Assembly (NCBI RefSeq): GCF_015354615.1
Contig: NZ_JACAVQ010000008.1
Span: 41,645 to 105,644, forward strand
Origin: Aliidiomarina indica
GTDB taxonomy: Bacteria > Pseudomonadota > Gammaproteobacteria > Enterobacterales > Alteromonadaceae
Length of the DNA stretch: 64,000 nt
Direction of reading: 5' to 3'
In this document: positions 54,267 to 63,957 of the stretch, piece by piece
Layout: each line of letters opens with the position of its first letter
How positions within the stretch are numbered: position 1 is the first letter of the stretch
Position numbers and translations under genes: made by a program
Notes under the pieces: generated by a model
Database searches by the model: none
The model's input: the letters and a program-made list of their open reading frames with translations, nothing else
What the model was told of the DNA's origin: nothing

Positions 54267-54800
54267 TTAGTTGTGTGCGCGTAAGTGATCCATCAGCGCG
54301 TTAAACTGAGGGTAACGGTTGGCTTGGTCGCTGACCCCGTTAAATTGATTGATCATGGTTTCAGCGATAAAGATATCTTCCATGGTGACCGCGTCGACAA
54401 GTTTTAAGATCAAAAACTCATTACGCCTATCAACGCGGTAACTCCACTGCAACCAAACAAATGGCTTCAGCTCTTTTGCCGCCCGGTTAATCCCAATCAT
54501 TTCTCGAATTGATGGGATGGTTTCGGTCATATCTTTTTTAATAATTTCATGCTCGAGATCACTGATCGTAAATATCTCTTTAAAGATATCCATGTTGTGT
54601 GTCATCCGTTGCGTGAAACCGCCCTCTGGCACTAATACGCGATAACCAAACTCAGCCAAATTCACTGGCTCTGCCTTAATAACAACAGCAGTTGAGTTTG
54701 TAGGAAAATAGCCGTCAGCTCCCAATGGAACGGCCTTCATGTTGGTACAGCCTGCAATCAGCAATATCAAAGTGATGGGGACGAGTATTTTTTTTAGCAT
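54267..54800 (-). CDS. Predicted lipoprotein of unknown function
   Basis: 177-residue protein with a lipoprotein signal ending in the lipobox IAGC. I recognise no domain. It has two adjacent strands, VWLQWSYRVDRRNEFLILKLV, and a mixed alpha/beta pattern. CGGA lies ahead of the ATG at 54800; the frame continues to 54863 without support. The first codons after the start are A-rich, so local base use differs slightly from its neighbours. It has its own terminator and sits as an extra gene between fabB and pdxB. Confidence 0.7.
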   Translation of the reverse strand: MLKKILVPITLILLIAGCTNMKAVPLGADGYFPTNSTAVVIKAEPVNLAEFGYRVLVPEGGFTQRMTHNMDIFKEIFTISDLEHEIIKKDMTETIPSIREMIGINRAAKELKPFVWLQWSYRVDRRNEFLILKLVDAVTMEDIFIAETMINQFNGVSDQANRYPQFNALMDHLRAHN

Positions 54801-54937
54801 GGTAATTCCGTTTATGTTTGAATTCTTATTTTTATCAACGCAGTAACTAGGGTACGTGCGCATCCGTTGAGGTTTTTATTGTGTATTTTTATGTGTTTTT
54901 GCGGCCGTTTAGTACGTAGGCGAACCAATATTACAAT

Positions 54938-54982
54938 AAAAAAACCACGCATTCACCTGTTATTATGGAGGTGCATGCGTGG
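54938..54982 (-). terminator. Intrinsic terminator of fabB
   Basis: A long hairpin (CCACGCA 54945-54951 with TGCGTGG 54976-54982, plus an inner CACCT/AGGTG stem), followed on the minus strand by seven T residues. Confidence 0.85.
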
Positions 54983-55010
54983 CTTTAAGGCCCGCTGAAA
55001 AGAGGGCTAT

Positions 55011-56222
55011 TTAACTGTAACGTTTAAATACTAATGACGCGTTGGTCCCACCGAAACCAAAGCTATTTGACATCACTGTATTGAGCGCGTGTTCTTGTGT
55101 TTCTTTAACAATATTCATGCCTTGGGCTTTTTCGTCCAAGGTATCAATGTTGATTGAAGGGGCTACAAAGCCATCACGCATCATAATTAATGAATAGATA
55201 GCTTCGTGAACACCAGCAGCACCCAAGGAATGCCCGGTCATAGCTTTCGTTGCACTAATCAGCGGCGTGTTATCACCAAACACTTCACGGATTGCCTCAA
55301 GCTCTTTCACATCACCAACCGGTGTGCTGGTACCGTGGGTATTCAAATAATCAATCGGTGCGTCTAAATCCTGCATGGCCATCTTCATACAGCGAATGGC
55401 GCCTTCGCCTGACGGCGCTACCATGTCGTAACCGTCTGAGGTTGCGCCATAGCCAACTATTTCCGCATAGATTGTTGCGCCACGTGCAAGTGCCGTTTCT
55501 AACTCTTCAATAACGAGCATACCGCCACCGCCGGAAGGCACAAAACCATCACGATTCGCATCATAGGTGCGCGACGCTTTATCCGGTGTATCGTTGTACT
55601 TGGTACTAAGCGCGCCCATGGCATCAAATTCCATGCCTAAGGTCCAGTGCAATTCTTCACCACCGCCGGCAAAAACCCGATCTTGTTTTCCGAGCTGAAT
55701 CAATTCAAGCGCATGACCGATACAATGAGCACTCGTAGCGCATGCAGAGCTAATTGAATAGTTCACGCCTTTAATTTGTTTTGGCGTTGCCAAACACGCA
55801 GATGTGGTCGATGCCATACAACGTGGAACCATGTATGGGCCAACTCGCTTCACGCCTTTTTCACGCAAAATATCAGCGGCGGCAACCTGATGTTCTCCAG
55901 ATGCACCACCAGAACCAACCACTAGGCCAGTCCGATGATTTGACACTTCCTCATCGGTAAGCCCTGCGTCGGCAATTGCTTGCTCAAGCGCAATGTACGC
56001 GTAAGCAGCGGCATCGCCCATAAACCGAAGGGCTTTGCGATCAATGTGCTCACTCACATCAATTTTGAGATCGCCCCAAACCTGACATCGCAATCCCATT
56101 TCTGCAAAGCTCTCAGAACGAGTAATTCCTGACTTGCCAGCAAGGAGTGACGCGGTCACTTCTTGTTGGTTGTTGCCAATACTGGAAACAATCCCAATGC
56201 CTGTAACGACTGCTCGTCTCAT
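55011..56222 (-). CDS. fabB: Beta-ketoacyl-ACP synthase I
   Basis: 403-residue condensing enzyme of fatty acid elongation, essential for unsaturated fatty acids. Catalytic Cys161 in [17 protein letters not shown], His in [15 protein letters not shown], and Lys/His in [14 protein letters not shown]. Length 403 against 406 in E. coli. AGGA lies eight bases before the start. It is divergent from mnmC over 100 bases. Confidence 0.97.
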   Translation of the reverse strand: MRRAVVTGIGIVSSIGNNQQEVTASLLAGKSGITRSESFAEMGLRCQVWGDLKIDVSEHIDRKALRFMGDAAAYAYIALEQAIADAGLTDEEVSNHRTGLVVGSGGASGEHQVAAADILREKGVKRVGPYMVPRCMASTTSACLATPKQIKGVNYSISSACATSAHCIGHALELIQLGKQDRVFAGGGEELHWTLGMEFDAMGALSTKYNDTPDKASRTYDANRDGFVPSGGGGMLVIEELETALARGATIYAEIVGYGATSDGYDMVAPSGEGAIRCMKMAMQDLDAPIDYLNTHGTSTPVGDVKELEAIREVFGDNTPLISATKAMTGHSLGAAGVHEAIYSLIMMRDGFVAPSINIDTLDEKAQGMNIVKETQEHALNTVMSNSFGFGGTNASLVFKRYS

Positions 56223-56248
56223 TGATTCTATCCTGTTGCTAAATTTTC

Positions 56249-56259
56249 GGTATCATACC
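56249..56259. promoter_or_regulatory. Palindrome in the fabB/mnmC divergent promoter region
   Basis: GGTATCATACC is a perfect 11-base palindrome in the shared upstream region. A -35-like TTGAAC for fabB lies beside it. It might be an operator for a fatty-acid regulator, but it does not match FabR or FadR consensus. Confidence 0.3.
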
Positions 56260-56324
56260 TGTTCAACGGAAAAACGAAAATGGACAACTTAAGTGGTCCG
56301 CTTTCTGTTTATACAGGGTCTCAC

Positions 56325-58280
56325 ATGTCACAGCCCCATAAAAGCATTGATATTGAATACGCTCAGGTATCCTTTGATGACCGTGGCACCCCCGAGTCTA
56401 AAGGCTTTGGCGATATTTATTTTAATCGCTCCGAGGGTGTTGCTGAGAGTGCCTATGTGTTTTTAGAGCAAAATAAACTATCTGAACGATTTTATACATG
56501 GCGTGAACAACGTCCGTTCGTGATTGCGGAAACAGGCTTTGGTACCGGGCTTAATTGTTTATTGGCCGCCGCCCTATTTATTGATGTTGCGCCAGCAGAT
56601 GCTCGTCTGCATTTAGTCAGCGTTGAAGGCTTTCCGCTTTCTCCAGCAGATCTTGAGCATGCGCTTGAGGCCATTATCAAAACCGCCCCACAGATACGGC
56701 CATTTGCTGAACAATTATTGGCAACCTATCCGCCTGCTCTGCCCGGCATTCACCGCTTACATCTGCACGATCGGGTGGCACTCGACTTAATTTTCGGCGA
56801 TGTCCTCGACTGTTATCCAGCGTGGTCGAACGATAATAAAGAATCCGTCGATGCTTGGTTTCTCGATGGTTTTGCCCCCAAAAAAAATCCACAGATGTGG
56901 CAAACACCGCTCTTTAATGCAGTCGCCCGTTCACTGCGGGTGCACGGCACCTTGGCCACCTTTACCGCAACGGGCAAGGTTCGTCGGGGGCTGAGCGATG
57001 CTGGGATCAGCATGCGCAAGGAGCGCGGCTTTGCCAAAAAGCGAGACATGCTTGTTGGCATCATGCAACGACCCGCCGCTGCACAGGTGCCGGTAGCTCG
57101 GACGCATTTGGCGATTGTTGGTAACGGTATCGCTAGTGCAAATTTAGCTTGGTCATTGCGCCATTACCCAGGCACCCTGTCAATTATTGCCGCCGACGAA
57201 CCGGCCTCGGGCGCGTCAGGCAATCCTCAAGGCGCTGTGTATCCGCTGCTACAAGCAAATTGGACGGCAACAAGTGCGTTCTACAGCAGCGCTTTTGTGT
57301 ATGCTCGTGAGCGTTATCTTTCGGTCGCTCCCGAATACAGTCACTTTGATGGACTCATCGATTATGTAGGCAATGAAAATCACTTCTCACGCTTGCGAAA
57401 AATGAAAGTGAACGCCCCTTATCCGAGTGCACTATTTGCTCCGAGTACCGCGGCACAACTGGCGGGGCAATCCGACATTCCGCTTCATATCGGTGGGGCG
57501 CATTACCCCTCGGCGGGCTGGATAGAGCCAGCAGCAACCGTGCGCCAGCTTTTTCAAAAAACCGAACACTATCGCAAACAACAGGGGTTAATCACCCACA
57601 GTTTGTTTCAACATGACGTAAAAGCGGTCTCACAAAGCGCGCAAGGCTGGGTAATTCAATTCCAACATCAGACAGCGCTCGATGTAAGTCATCTGGTGCT
57701 GGCCACGGGCGAGCGCCTTACGGAGTTACTCCCGCAAATGACCATTCCCATTCGTCCAGTGCGAGGTCAAATTACCCGCATTAAAGCAAAAACGTCCGGG
57801 TTATCATCATTGAACAAGGTACTCTGTCGCGGCGGATATATTGTGCCACCGCTTGCAGGACACCTGTGTATTGGTGCCACTTTTGATAAAACACATACGC
57901 ATACCCATGTTCTAAACGATGATCACCAGAAGAATTTAACCATGCTGCAGGAGCAGTTTGGGGTGCTATGCGCGATGAGCGATGTGATCGATGGCCGAGC
58001 CAGTGTGCGGGCCACCACCCCCGATCATTTGCCGATTGCAGGTAGGCTTGAACGCTACGATGCTGATCATGATCGATGGCGGCCGTTAACCAATTTCTAT
58101 GTTTTGAGTGGTTTAGGCGCACGAGGATTAACCAGTGCACCACTGGCAGCGGAAATTATTGCAAGTGACATTCTGCAGCAACCCATGCCTATTGACGGCC
58201 AATTAGCCGCGGCCCTTGAACCCATGCGTTTTGCCAAACGCGCCTTGCGCAAAGGAATATCTCCCTTGGCTCTTCGTTAA
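56325..58280 (+). CDS. mnmC: Bifunctional tRNA mnm5s2U34 biosynthesis protein MnmC
   Basis: 651-residue fusion for the last steps of wobble uridine modification. The N-terminal MnmC2 methyltransferase (about 1-245) has the SAM motif IAETGFGTGLN and DAWFLDGFAPKKNPQMW. The C-terminal FAD-dependent oxidase (about 250-640) has the dinucleotide motif IVGNGIASANLAWSL, GASGNPQGAVYPLLQ and a C-terminal FYVLSGLGARGLTSAPL. I prefer ATG 56325 (AGGG upstream, close to the E. coli N-terminus); ATG 56280 would add 15 residues. It is next to fabB as in E. coli. Confidence 0.95.
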   Translation: MSQPHKSIDIEYAQVSFDDRGTPESKGFGDIYFNRSEGVAESAYVFLEQNKLSERFYTWREQRPFVIAETGFGTGLNCLLAAALFIDVAPADARLHLVSVEGFPLSPADLEHALEAIIKTAPQIRPFAEQLLATYPPALPGIHRLHLHDRVALDLIFGDVLDCYPAWSNDNKESVDAWFLDGFAPKKNPQMWQTPLFNAVARSLRVHGTLATFTATGKVRRGLSDAGISMRKERGFAKKRDMLVGIMQRPAAAQVPVARTHLAIVGNGIASANLAWSLRHYPGTLSIIAADEPASGASGNPQGAVYPLLQANWTATSAFYSSAFVYARERYLSVAPEYSHFDGLIDYVGNENHFSRLRKMKVNAPYPSALFAPSTAAQLAGQSDIPLHIGGAHYPSAGWIEPAATVRQLFQKTEHYRKQQGLITHSLFQHDVKAVSQSAQGWVIQFQHQTALDVSHLVLATGERLTELLPQMTIPIRPVRGQITRIKAKTSGLSSLNKVLCRGGYIVPPLAGHLCIGATFDKTHTHTHVLNDDHQKNLTMLQEQFGVLCAMSDVIDGRASVRATTPDHLPIAGRLERYDADHDRWRPLTNFYVLSGLGARGLTSAPLAAEIIASDILQQPMPIDGQLAAALEPMRFAKRALRKGISPLALR

Positions 58281-58304
58281 GGCGCGCCGACAGCTGCGTT
58301 TTTG

Positions 58305-58586
58305 CTAGACCGTTTCGGCGTGCTGCTGTAAGCGAACAAACATATCTTGGACGTGCTGACGATCTTGCGGATTTAATTCACCTTTGGTGAGGTCGAGTGC
58401 CTCTTGCAAGGCTGGCCATAGCGCCTCTGCTGAGCTTTCACCGTTCAATTCGAGCTGAGCAACGACCAAATCAAAATGACCGCGTAGATAGCCGCTGGCA
58501 AAGAGTTCGTCATCATTTCCGCGTTCTACTGCGTCATCAAAAACCTGCTCTAATGAATCTGCCAATGTGCTTAGTGCGTCGCTCAT
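58305..58586 (-). CDS. yfcL: YfcL family protein
   Basis: 93-residue small acidic protein, no signal or membrane segment, matching YfcL in length and in its place beside mnmC in E. coli. Predicted all-helical. Function unknown. A strong GAGGGGG site precedes the ATG. It is convergent with mnmC with a 24-base gap. Confidence 0.83.
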   Translation of the reverse strand: MSDALSTLADSLEQVFDDAVERGNDDELFASGYLRGHFDLVVAQLELNGESSAEALWPALQEALDLTKGELNPQDRQHVQDMFVRLQQHAETV

Positions 58587-58713
58587 ATTACCCCCTCATC
58601 TAGAATTGCGCGCAGTGTACCTGAATCACTAGATTCACGCGAGTGCGTCTGTCGCAAGTTCGTTCACCTTAGATTGCCTTTGGGTAACGTGGATTAATCA
58701 AGCCCGACTAAGT

Positions 58714-58719
58714 TACAAT
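58714..58719 (+). promoter_or_regulatory. Possible -10 box for fldB
   Basis: TACAAT lies 112 bases before fldB. No good -35 is seen. A 16-base palindrome (58783-58798) lies in the leader between it and the gene. Confidence 0.3.
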
Positions 58720-58782
58720 GGCGAGCGTGTTACGGTCTTTTTGTGATATTTCGACGTACACCAGAGTTCACAGACACATCAA

Positions 58783-58798
58783 GACTGCATTTGCAGTC
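58783..58798. repeat. Perfect palindrome in the fldB leader
   Basis: GACTGCA, a two-base centre and TGCAGTC form a full inverted repeat 33 bases before fldB. It may be an operator or an mRNA hairpin. Confidence 0.4.
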
Positions 58799-58830
58799 GT
58801 CTCGTCCAATTATTCGTTAGGGAGTTTTTT

Positions 58831-59367
58831 ATGTCCGAATTTCGTATTGGCTTGTTTTATGGTTCCACAACTTGCTATACCGAAATTGCGGCTGAAAAAA
58901 TCAGAGATTTTATCGGTCCTGACATCGTTGTAATGCATAATATCAAAGACATTCCGCTCACCACTGCAGAACAGTTTGATGTGCTTATTTTTGGATTGTC
59001 GACCTGGGACTTCGGAGAGATTCAAGAAGACTGGGAAAGTCATTGGCATGAAATTAAAGCGCTCGATCTAACCGGAAAAACCGTTGCCCTTTATGGCATG
59101 GGCGACCAACAAGGGTACAGCGAATGGTTTCAGGATGCTCTCGGTATGCTGCATGATGAGTTGGCTGCCAGTATTGGGGGCAACCACATCCGCCGCATCG
59201 GATATTGGCCAGTCGACAGTTATGAATTTATTGCGTCGAAAGCATTAACCCCAGAAAAAACTCATTTTGTCGGGTTAGCGCTAGACGAAGACTCTCAGTA
59301 CGAACTCTCCGACGAGCGCATTGAAACCTGGTGCACTCAAATATTAGAAGAAATTGCAGCAGGTTAA
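58831..59367 (+). CDS. fldB: Flavodoxin FldB
   Basis: 178-residue long-chain flavodoxin, an FMN electron carrier. The FMN phosphate loop is [10 protein letters not shown], the isoalloxazine loops include [18 protein letters not shown] and [22 protein letters not shown], and the C-terminus has [22 protein letters not shown]. The unusual SSTCYTE-type loop and LDE-Q-L ending place it with FldB rather than FldA. AGGGAG upstream. Single gene. Confidence 0.92.
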   Translation: MSEFRIGLFYGSTTCYTEIAAEKIRDFIGPDIVVMHNIKDIPLTTAEQFDVLIFGLSTWDFGEIQEDWESHWHEIKALDLTGKTVALYGMGDQQGYSEWFQDALGMLHDELAASIGGNHIRRIGYWPVDSYEFIASKALTPEKTHFVGLALDEDSQYELSDERIETWCTQILEEIAAG

Positions 59368-59379
59368 ATCGCCTTCCTG

Positions 59380-59865
59380 CTATTTTTTCTTCTTCTCGGG
59401 TAATCCCCAACGCAATTTTGCTTCTGCTTCGGTAAATACCGGTTCAGGCGCTTCATAATCTTGCAATAGAGCCTCTACCTTCTCGATTCGTGTTGCGGCA
59501 TCCTCAACACTATAGGGGCGCGCGGGCGAAGCCCCCCACACAGGTTTTGGCCAGCTCGCATCATACTGATGACGAACAATGTGATGAATGTGGAGTTGGG
59601 GGACCATATTCCCCAACGCCGCCACATTTAGTTTCTCTCCGTTGAACATCGTCATTATTTGCTCACCAAACCACGCCGATTCATGCCAGAAAGCACGTTG
59701 ATCTTCACTGCTCAGTTCAAAAATCTCACGTAGTTCAGCCCGCCGCGGAACCAGAATAAACCATGGGTACTGACGATCATTCATCATCAATACCCGGCAC
59801 AGCGGGAGATTGCCTACTTTAAAGCAATCGTTATCGAGTTTTTCGTGCAGGATGAAATCTGACAT
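59380..59865 (-). CDS. HIT domain-containing protein
   Basis: 161-residue histidine-triad-like protein. The motif reads QLHIHHIVRHQYD, with the first two histidines and a shifted third, as is common in this proteobacterial group. The following WPKPVWG is typical. Members hydrolyse nucleotide conjugates; the substrate here is unknown. GGGAGAGG precedes the ATG. It lies 19 bases downstream of the M28 peptidase gene, so the two are probably co-transcribed. Confidence 0.9.
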   Translation of the reverse strand: MSDFILHEKLDNDCFKVGNLPLCRVLMMNDRQYPWFILVPRRAELREIFELSSEDQRAFWHESAWFGEQIMTMFNGEKLNVAALGNMVPQLHIHHIVRHQYDASWPKPVWGASPARPYSVEDAATRIEKVEALLQDYEAPEPVFTEAEAKLRWGLPEKKKK

Positions 59866-59884
59866 GCTTTACGCCTCTCCCGGC

Positions 59885-61591
59885 TTAATGGCGAACATTG
59901 TTGCCATCATGACCAAAGATACGGCCAAAATAACTATCTGGAAGCCAATACGGACGCTTGCGCTCATTGGCGATTTCTAATCCTATCTCTACATTAATGT
60001 CGGTGAAAATGGCGCCGTAATCATAGCGAATGCCACCATACATATCTGTCAATGTCGGAATATCATCTCCCGGACGGTGATAGTTTTCAGCGAAAAAGCG
60101 ACCCCAGACTTCACCGCCGTCCTCGTCATCATCGCGCGAGGTAAAGCCTGTCATTAAGAACACAGCTGGTATCCCTTGGCGAACCAATGTGTAATGATCT
60201 GAACGCGTGAAAATCGCCTGCTCGGGCATCGGATCTGGCGTTAACGCCGTGTCGTAGCGCGCAGCAGCGCGCGCTGCAACCGCGCCTAAGCTTGAGTGTT
60301 CAGCGCCAAACGCCACAATGTCGGCAAATGGATATAACAAGACTGGCATATCCAGATTCACGTTCGCCACAATACTCTCTAAAGGAACTGTCGGGTGATT
60401 TGCAAAGTAGTCCGCCCCGAGTAAACCGCGTTCTTCAGCGGTAACCGCGGCAAATAAAATGCTGCGTTTGGGTCGATCACCTTGTGCCGCTAATTGTGCA
60501 TAGATGCGCGCTGTTTCAAGCATGACAGACACGCCGGCAGCATTATCGAGGGCACCATTGTTGATATTTGATGTGGAGCTAAAATCACGAGCCACGCCGG
60601 TATGATCCGAGTGAGCCGTATAAATCACATATTCGTGTTTTAATTCTGGATCCGAGCCTTCAAGAACCGCAATCACGTTGGGGCTGGTGATTTCTTCAAA
60701 TACCGACTGCCGTTGAATGTGTGCTTCTCCTGGAAGTGCAAAACCTCGTGGCATTTCCCCTGCTTCCATTTGCGCAAACACGTCATCAAGACTGCGTTCT
60801 GCATTCGCAAACAAAGGTGCTGCGGCATCAAAATGCAAAGTGGCGGATCCTTTTAACTCGCCAAAATCATTGTGGGGTTCTCCATTCGGATGAAGCCAAC
60901 GAATCCTAGGCGCATGCAAGAAAATCATAGAACTACGCCATGGCCGCACCTTTTCACGCTCGGGGGTATGTAAAGTAATCAAACCCACGGCGCCGTTTTC
61001 CACGGCGTTTGCTGCTTTTTGCGCATTTAAATGTGCCGCTTCTTCGGTAGGTAAGAAATCTGGACGACCTTGCAGCACAACCACAATTTTGCCATTGACA
61101 TCAAGGCCTGCATAATCATCAATGCCGAAGGTATCTGAAACTAATCCATAGCCAACAAATACAAGCTCCGCCTGAATATCTATCTCCGTGTGGGTTGCGC
61201 TTGGACCTGTCATAAATTGACTTGGAAATGATAGTGGGTGCGCTTCTCCATCGATAACTAGCCGCATTTGTGGATGTTGCTCTGGTTTCAATCGACTGCT
61301 GCGAAATGTAATCCGCTGGAAATAACCGTCGGTACCCGCTGGCTCGAGGCCCATCAGCTTAAACTGGCTCTCAATGTACTTGGAGGCAATCTCATGTCCT
61401 CGCGTACCCGTATCCCGCCCTTCCAATAAATCGTCGGCGAGAAATTCCAAATGCGCCTGAATAGCGTTTGCTTGGGCGCCTGGCAATTTGCTGTCTTCTG
61501 GGGCTTTCTGGGGTGTACAGGCAGATAGAAATAATGGGATTAGCACAATGGCTATAAAACCACCGCGATAGAAACGTGCACGGTTCATCAT
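59885..61591 (-). CDS. M28-family aminopeptidase lipoprotein with PA domain
   Basis: 568-residue predicted lipoprotein (lipobox LSAC, Cys at about 25). A protease-associated domain (about 130-300) sits inside the M28 zinc peptidase fold. Metal ligands visible: His/Asp in YTAHSDHTG, Asp in GALDNAAGVSV, catalytic Glu pair in TAEERGLLGA, Asp in NLDMP, and a C-terminal His in NYHRPGDD. Family members remove N-terminal residues from peptides, probably at the periplasmic face of a membrane here. It precedes the HIT gene. Confidence 0.93.
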   Translation of the reverse strand: MMNRARFYRGGFIAIVLIPLFLSACTPQKAPEDSKLPGAQANAIQAHLEFLADDLLEGRDTGTRGHEIASKYIESQFKLMGLEPAGTDGYFQRITFRSSRLKPEQHPQMRLVIDGEAHPLSFPSQFMTGPSATHTEIDIQAELVFVGYGLVSDTFGIDDYAGLDVNGKIVVVLQGRPDFLPTEEAAHLNAQKAANAVENGAVGLITLHTPEREKVRPWRSSMIFLHAPRIRWLHPNGEPHNDFGELKGSATLHFDAAAPLFANAERSLDDVFAQMEAGEMPRGFALPGEAHIQRQSVFEEITSPNVIAVLEGSDPELKHEYVIYTAHSDHTGVARDFSSTSNINNGALDNAAGVSVMLETARIYAQLAAQGDRPKRSILFAAVTAEERGLLGADYFANHPTVPLESIVANVNLDMPVLLYPFADIVAFGAEHSSLGAVAARAAARYDTALTPDPMPEQAIFTRSDHYTLVRQGIPAVFLMTGFTSRDDDEDGGEVWGRFFAENYHRPGDDIPTLTDMYGGIRYDYGAIFTDINVEIGLEIANERKRPYWLPDSYFGRIFGHDGNNVRH

Positions 61592-61690
61592 GATTTACAT
61601 CTCTTAGATTGATTTCAGCAATATTCTTATTGTTCTGCAATCGCAGTTTATCGACATCTTATCGCATGAGCCAGTGAAAAGGCTTGTCCA

Positions 61691-61718
61691 TTGATTATTA
61701 GGTATGTAATGTTATATT
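61691..61718 (+). promoter_or_regulatory. Promoter of the zinc-type TonB receptor gene
   Basis: TTGATT (61691-61696), a 16-base spacer and TATATT (61713-61718). The -10 lies inside the Zur box. Confidence 0.55.
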
Positions 61719-61724
61719 ATCACA
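61710..61724. promoter_or_regulatory. Zur box
   Basis: TGTTATATTATCACA matches the gammaproteobacterial Zur core TGTTATANTATAACA with one mismatch (C for A in the right arm). It overlaps the -10 region 35 bases upstream of the TonB receptor start, where binding would block transcription when zinc is plentiful. Confidence 0.75.
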
Positions 61725-61758
61725 AACACATTAACATTCACTGTTCACAGGAAGTATC

Positions 61759-63957
61759 ATGTTGAAGAAAACTCCGATTGCGATCGCCGTAGCGACCTTA
61801 TTATATCCTCAATTGGTCTTGGCTGACGATGCCGATGCAACACCAGAGAAACAGTACGAGCGTATTGTTGTAACCGCTTCTCCACTTGAGAAAACTGCGC
61901 TAGAAACAGCTCAGCCAATCTACGTATTGCATGGCGATGAGTTACGCGCGTCCGAAGCTGCGACCCTTGGTGAAACCTTGCGTAATCTACCAGGTGTACA
62001 AGCAACCTATTACAGCCCTACTTCCAGCAGCCCGGTAATTCGTGGACTAGACGGCCCTCGCGTAAAAATCATGCAGAATGGCTTAGATGTCGCAGATATT
62101 TCCCGTGGTGGTCCAGACCATGCGGTAACTGCCGAGTCGTTAACTGCACAACAAATTGAAGTCCTTCGTGGCCCGGCAACTCTCTTGTTCGGAAGCGGCG
62201 CGAGCGGCGGTGTAGTGAACGTGGTGGATAACCGCGTACCGCGCCAGCCCGTTGATGGACTTGAAGGTAGTTACGGTGCTCGCTATGACAGCGTGTCAGA
62301 TGGCCGTTCAGCAGCTTTTGACTTAAATGTAGGCCAAGGTGACTTCGCATTGCATTTAGATGGCTTCTATCGCCACACGGACGATTACAGTGTGCCTCGC
62401 TTTATTAGCCCTGATGGTCATGCTGAAACAGAAATTGAAAACTCGTTCACCGACGACCGTGGCGCCACCATTGGTGCAAGCTACTTCTTCGACCGTGGCT
62501 TTGCCGGTTTCTCATTTGGCCGTATCGAACGCGAGTATGGCTTGCCAGGACACGACCATGGCCATGAGGATGAAGAAGATCAGCACGATGACCATGGTCA
62601 CGGCCACGATGATGAGCATGGTCATGGCGGTTTTTACGCGAAAATGGTCCAAGACCGTTTCCAGTTTATCAGCAGTATTGAAAACCCCATGCGTGGGATT
62701 CAGCGCTTAGATATCAATTTGGGTTACACCGATTTGTCCCACGAAGAAATTGACGACGGCTTTATAGAAACAGCGTTCACTCTGGAACAAACTGAATTAC
62801 GAATTATTGCCCGTCACGATGCCATCCTCGGATGGAACGGCGCTCTAGGTACACAAATCTCTCGTCAAGAATACGATTCATTTGGCGAAGAAGCCTATAC
62901 CCCACAAACAGATACCGACCTGATGGGCGTATTCTGGATTGGTGAACGTACCTTTGGCGATGTAACTTACGAGTTAGGCGGTCGCATTGAGCAAGTTGAA
63001 CTTACCAGTGAAGGTTTTAACACGCTCGAGTATACACCTGCGAGTTTGTCGTTCGGTATGAATTGGCAAGTATCACCGATGGTGAAATTGTCATCCAACC
63101 TGAGCTATAGCGAGCGTGCCCCACAAGCGAATGAATTGTTTGCGAATGGCGCTCATTTCGCCACCCGTACCTATGAAGTGGGTGGTGTGTTTGAGATCCA
63201 TGGTGACGATCACGGCCACGGTCATGATCACGACCACGGCCACGATGCTGAGTATGAGCTTGAGCTTGCCAGTCGTGCGCTAAACAAGGAACAGTCGACC
63301 AATCTAGATTTCGGCATGCACTTTGAGGGCGACCGGTGGCACGTTGACACGAACGTGTTCGTAAACCATATTCGCAACTTCATTTATCTGCGTAACACCG
63401 GAATTATGAGCGGTTCGCTCAACAGCGATATCGATTTAGGTACCGGACACGGCCACGATCATGGCCACGACCACGGACATGATCATGACCACGATCATGG
63501 CGGCTTACCGGTTTATCAGTACGCCCAACAAGGCGCGGAACTATACGGTTATGAAATCTCGGGTCGCTACGTATTGAATAGCAACTGGAGCCTGAACGGG
63601 TTCTCTGATTATACGCGTGCGGTATTTAAGTCGGGCGGCAACGTTCCACGTATTCCAGCACAGCGTTTGGGTTTAAGTGCCACCTACACTGAAGCAAATT
63701 GGAATGGTACGCTTGGCTATACGCGTTACTTTGCCCAGAATCGTAACGCAGAAAACGAGCACGCCACTGATGGCTTCAATCTAGTAGACCTTCATGTCAA
63801 TTACTTTCCAGGAATCTTCGCTGGACAGGACCTTGCCATTTACATGAAAGTGGAAAACATCACCGACGAATTAGGCTTTGTTCACAATAGCTTTATTCGT
63901 GACTATGCACCTATGCCAGGGCGCAATTTCGGGGTTGGTTTCCGAGCGCGCTTCTAA
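61759..63957 (+). CDS. znuD: Histidine-rich TonB-dependent receptor, ZnuD-like
   Basis: 732-residue outer-membrane receptor. Signal peptide (cleavage after LVLA), TonB-box-like ERIVVTASP, plug domain (about 45-155: TLGETLRNLPGVQATYYSPTSSSP and VIRGLDGPRVKIMQNGL), then a 22-strand-type barrel ending in an aromatic C-terminal FRARF. Three loop segments at about 270-293, 481-495 and 559-576 are packed with His-Gly/His-Asp repeats that should bind Zn2+ or similar metals. The meningococcal ZnuD zinc receptor has the same kind of His-rich loops. The upstream Zur box supports zinc uptake. AGGAAG precedes the start. Confidence 0.9.
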   Translation: MLKKTPIAIAVATLLYPQLVLADDADATPEKQYERIVVTASPLEKTALETAQPIYVLHGDELRASEAATLGETLRNLPGVQATYYSPTSSSPVIRGLDGPRVKIMQNGLDVADISRGGPDHAVTAESLTAQQIEVLRGPATLLFGSGASGGVVNVVDNRVPRQPVDGLEGSYGARYDSVSDGRSAAFDLNVGQGDFALHLDGFYRHTDDYSVPRFISPDGHAETEIENSFTDDRGATIGASYFFDRGFAGFSFGRIEREYGLPGHDHGHEDEEDQHDDHGHGHDDEHGHGGFYAKMVQDRFQFISSIENPMRGIQRLDINLGYTDLSHEEIDDGFIETAFTLEQTELRIIARHDAILGWNGALGTQISRQEYDSFGEEAYTPQTDTDLMGVFWIGERTFGDVTYELGGRIEQVELTSEGFNTLEYTPASLSFGMNWQVSPMVKLSSNLSYSERAPQANELFANGAHFATRTYEVGGVFEIHGDDHGHGHDHDHGHDAEYELELASRALNKEQSTNLDFGMHFEGDRWHVDTNVFVNHIRNFIYLRNTGIMSGSLNSDIDLGTGHGHDHGHDHGHDHDHDHGGLPVYQYAQQGAELYGYEISGRYVLNSNWSLNGFSDYTRAVFKSGGNVPRIPAQRLGLSATYTEANWNGTLGYTRYFAQNRNAENEHATDGFNLVDLHVNYFPGIFAGQDLAIYMKVENITDELGFVHNSFIRDYAPMPGRNFGVGFRARF

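Noticed and set aside
62550..63510. CRISPR-like or tandem DNA repeats
   Set aside because: The repeated GACCACGGCCAC-like units are His/Gly/Asp codons of the receptor loops and have no spacers.
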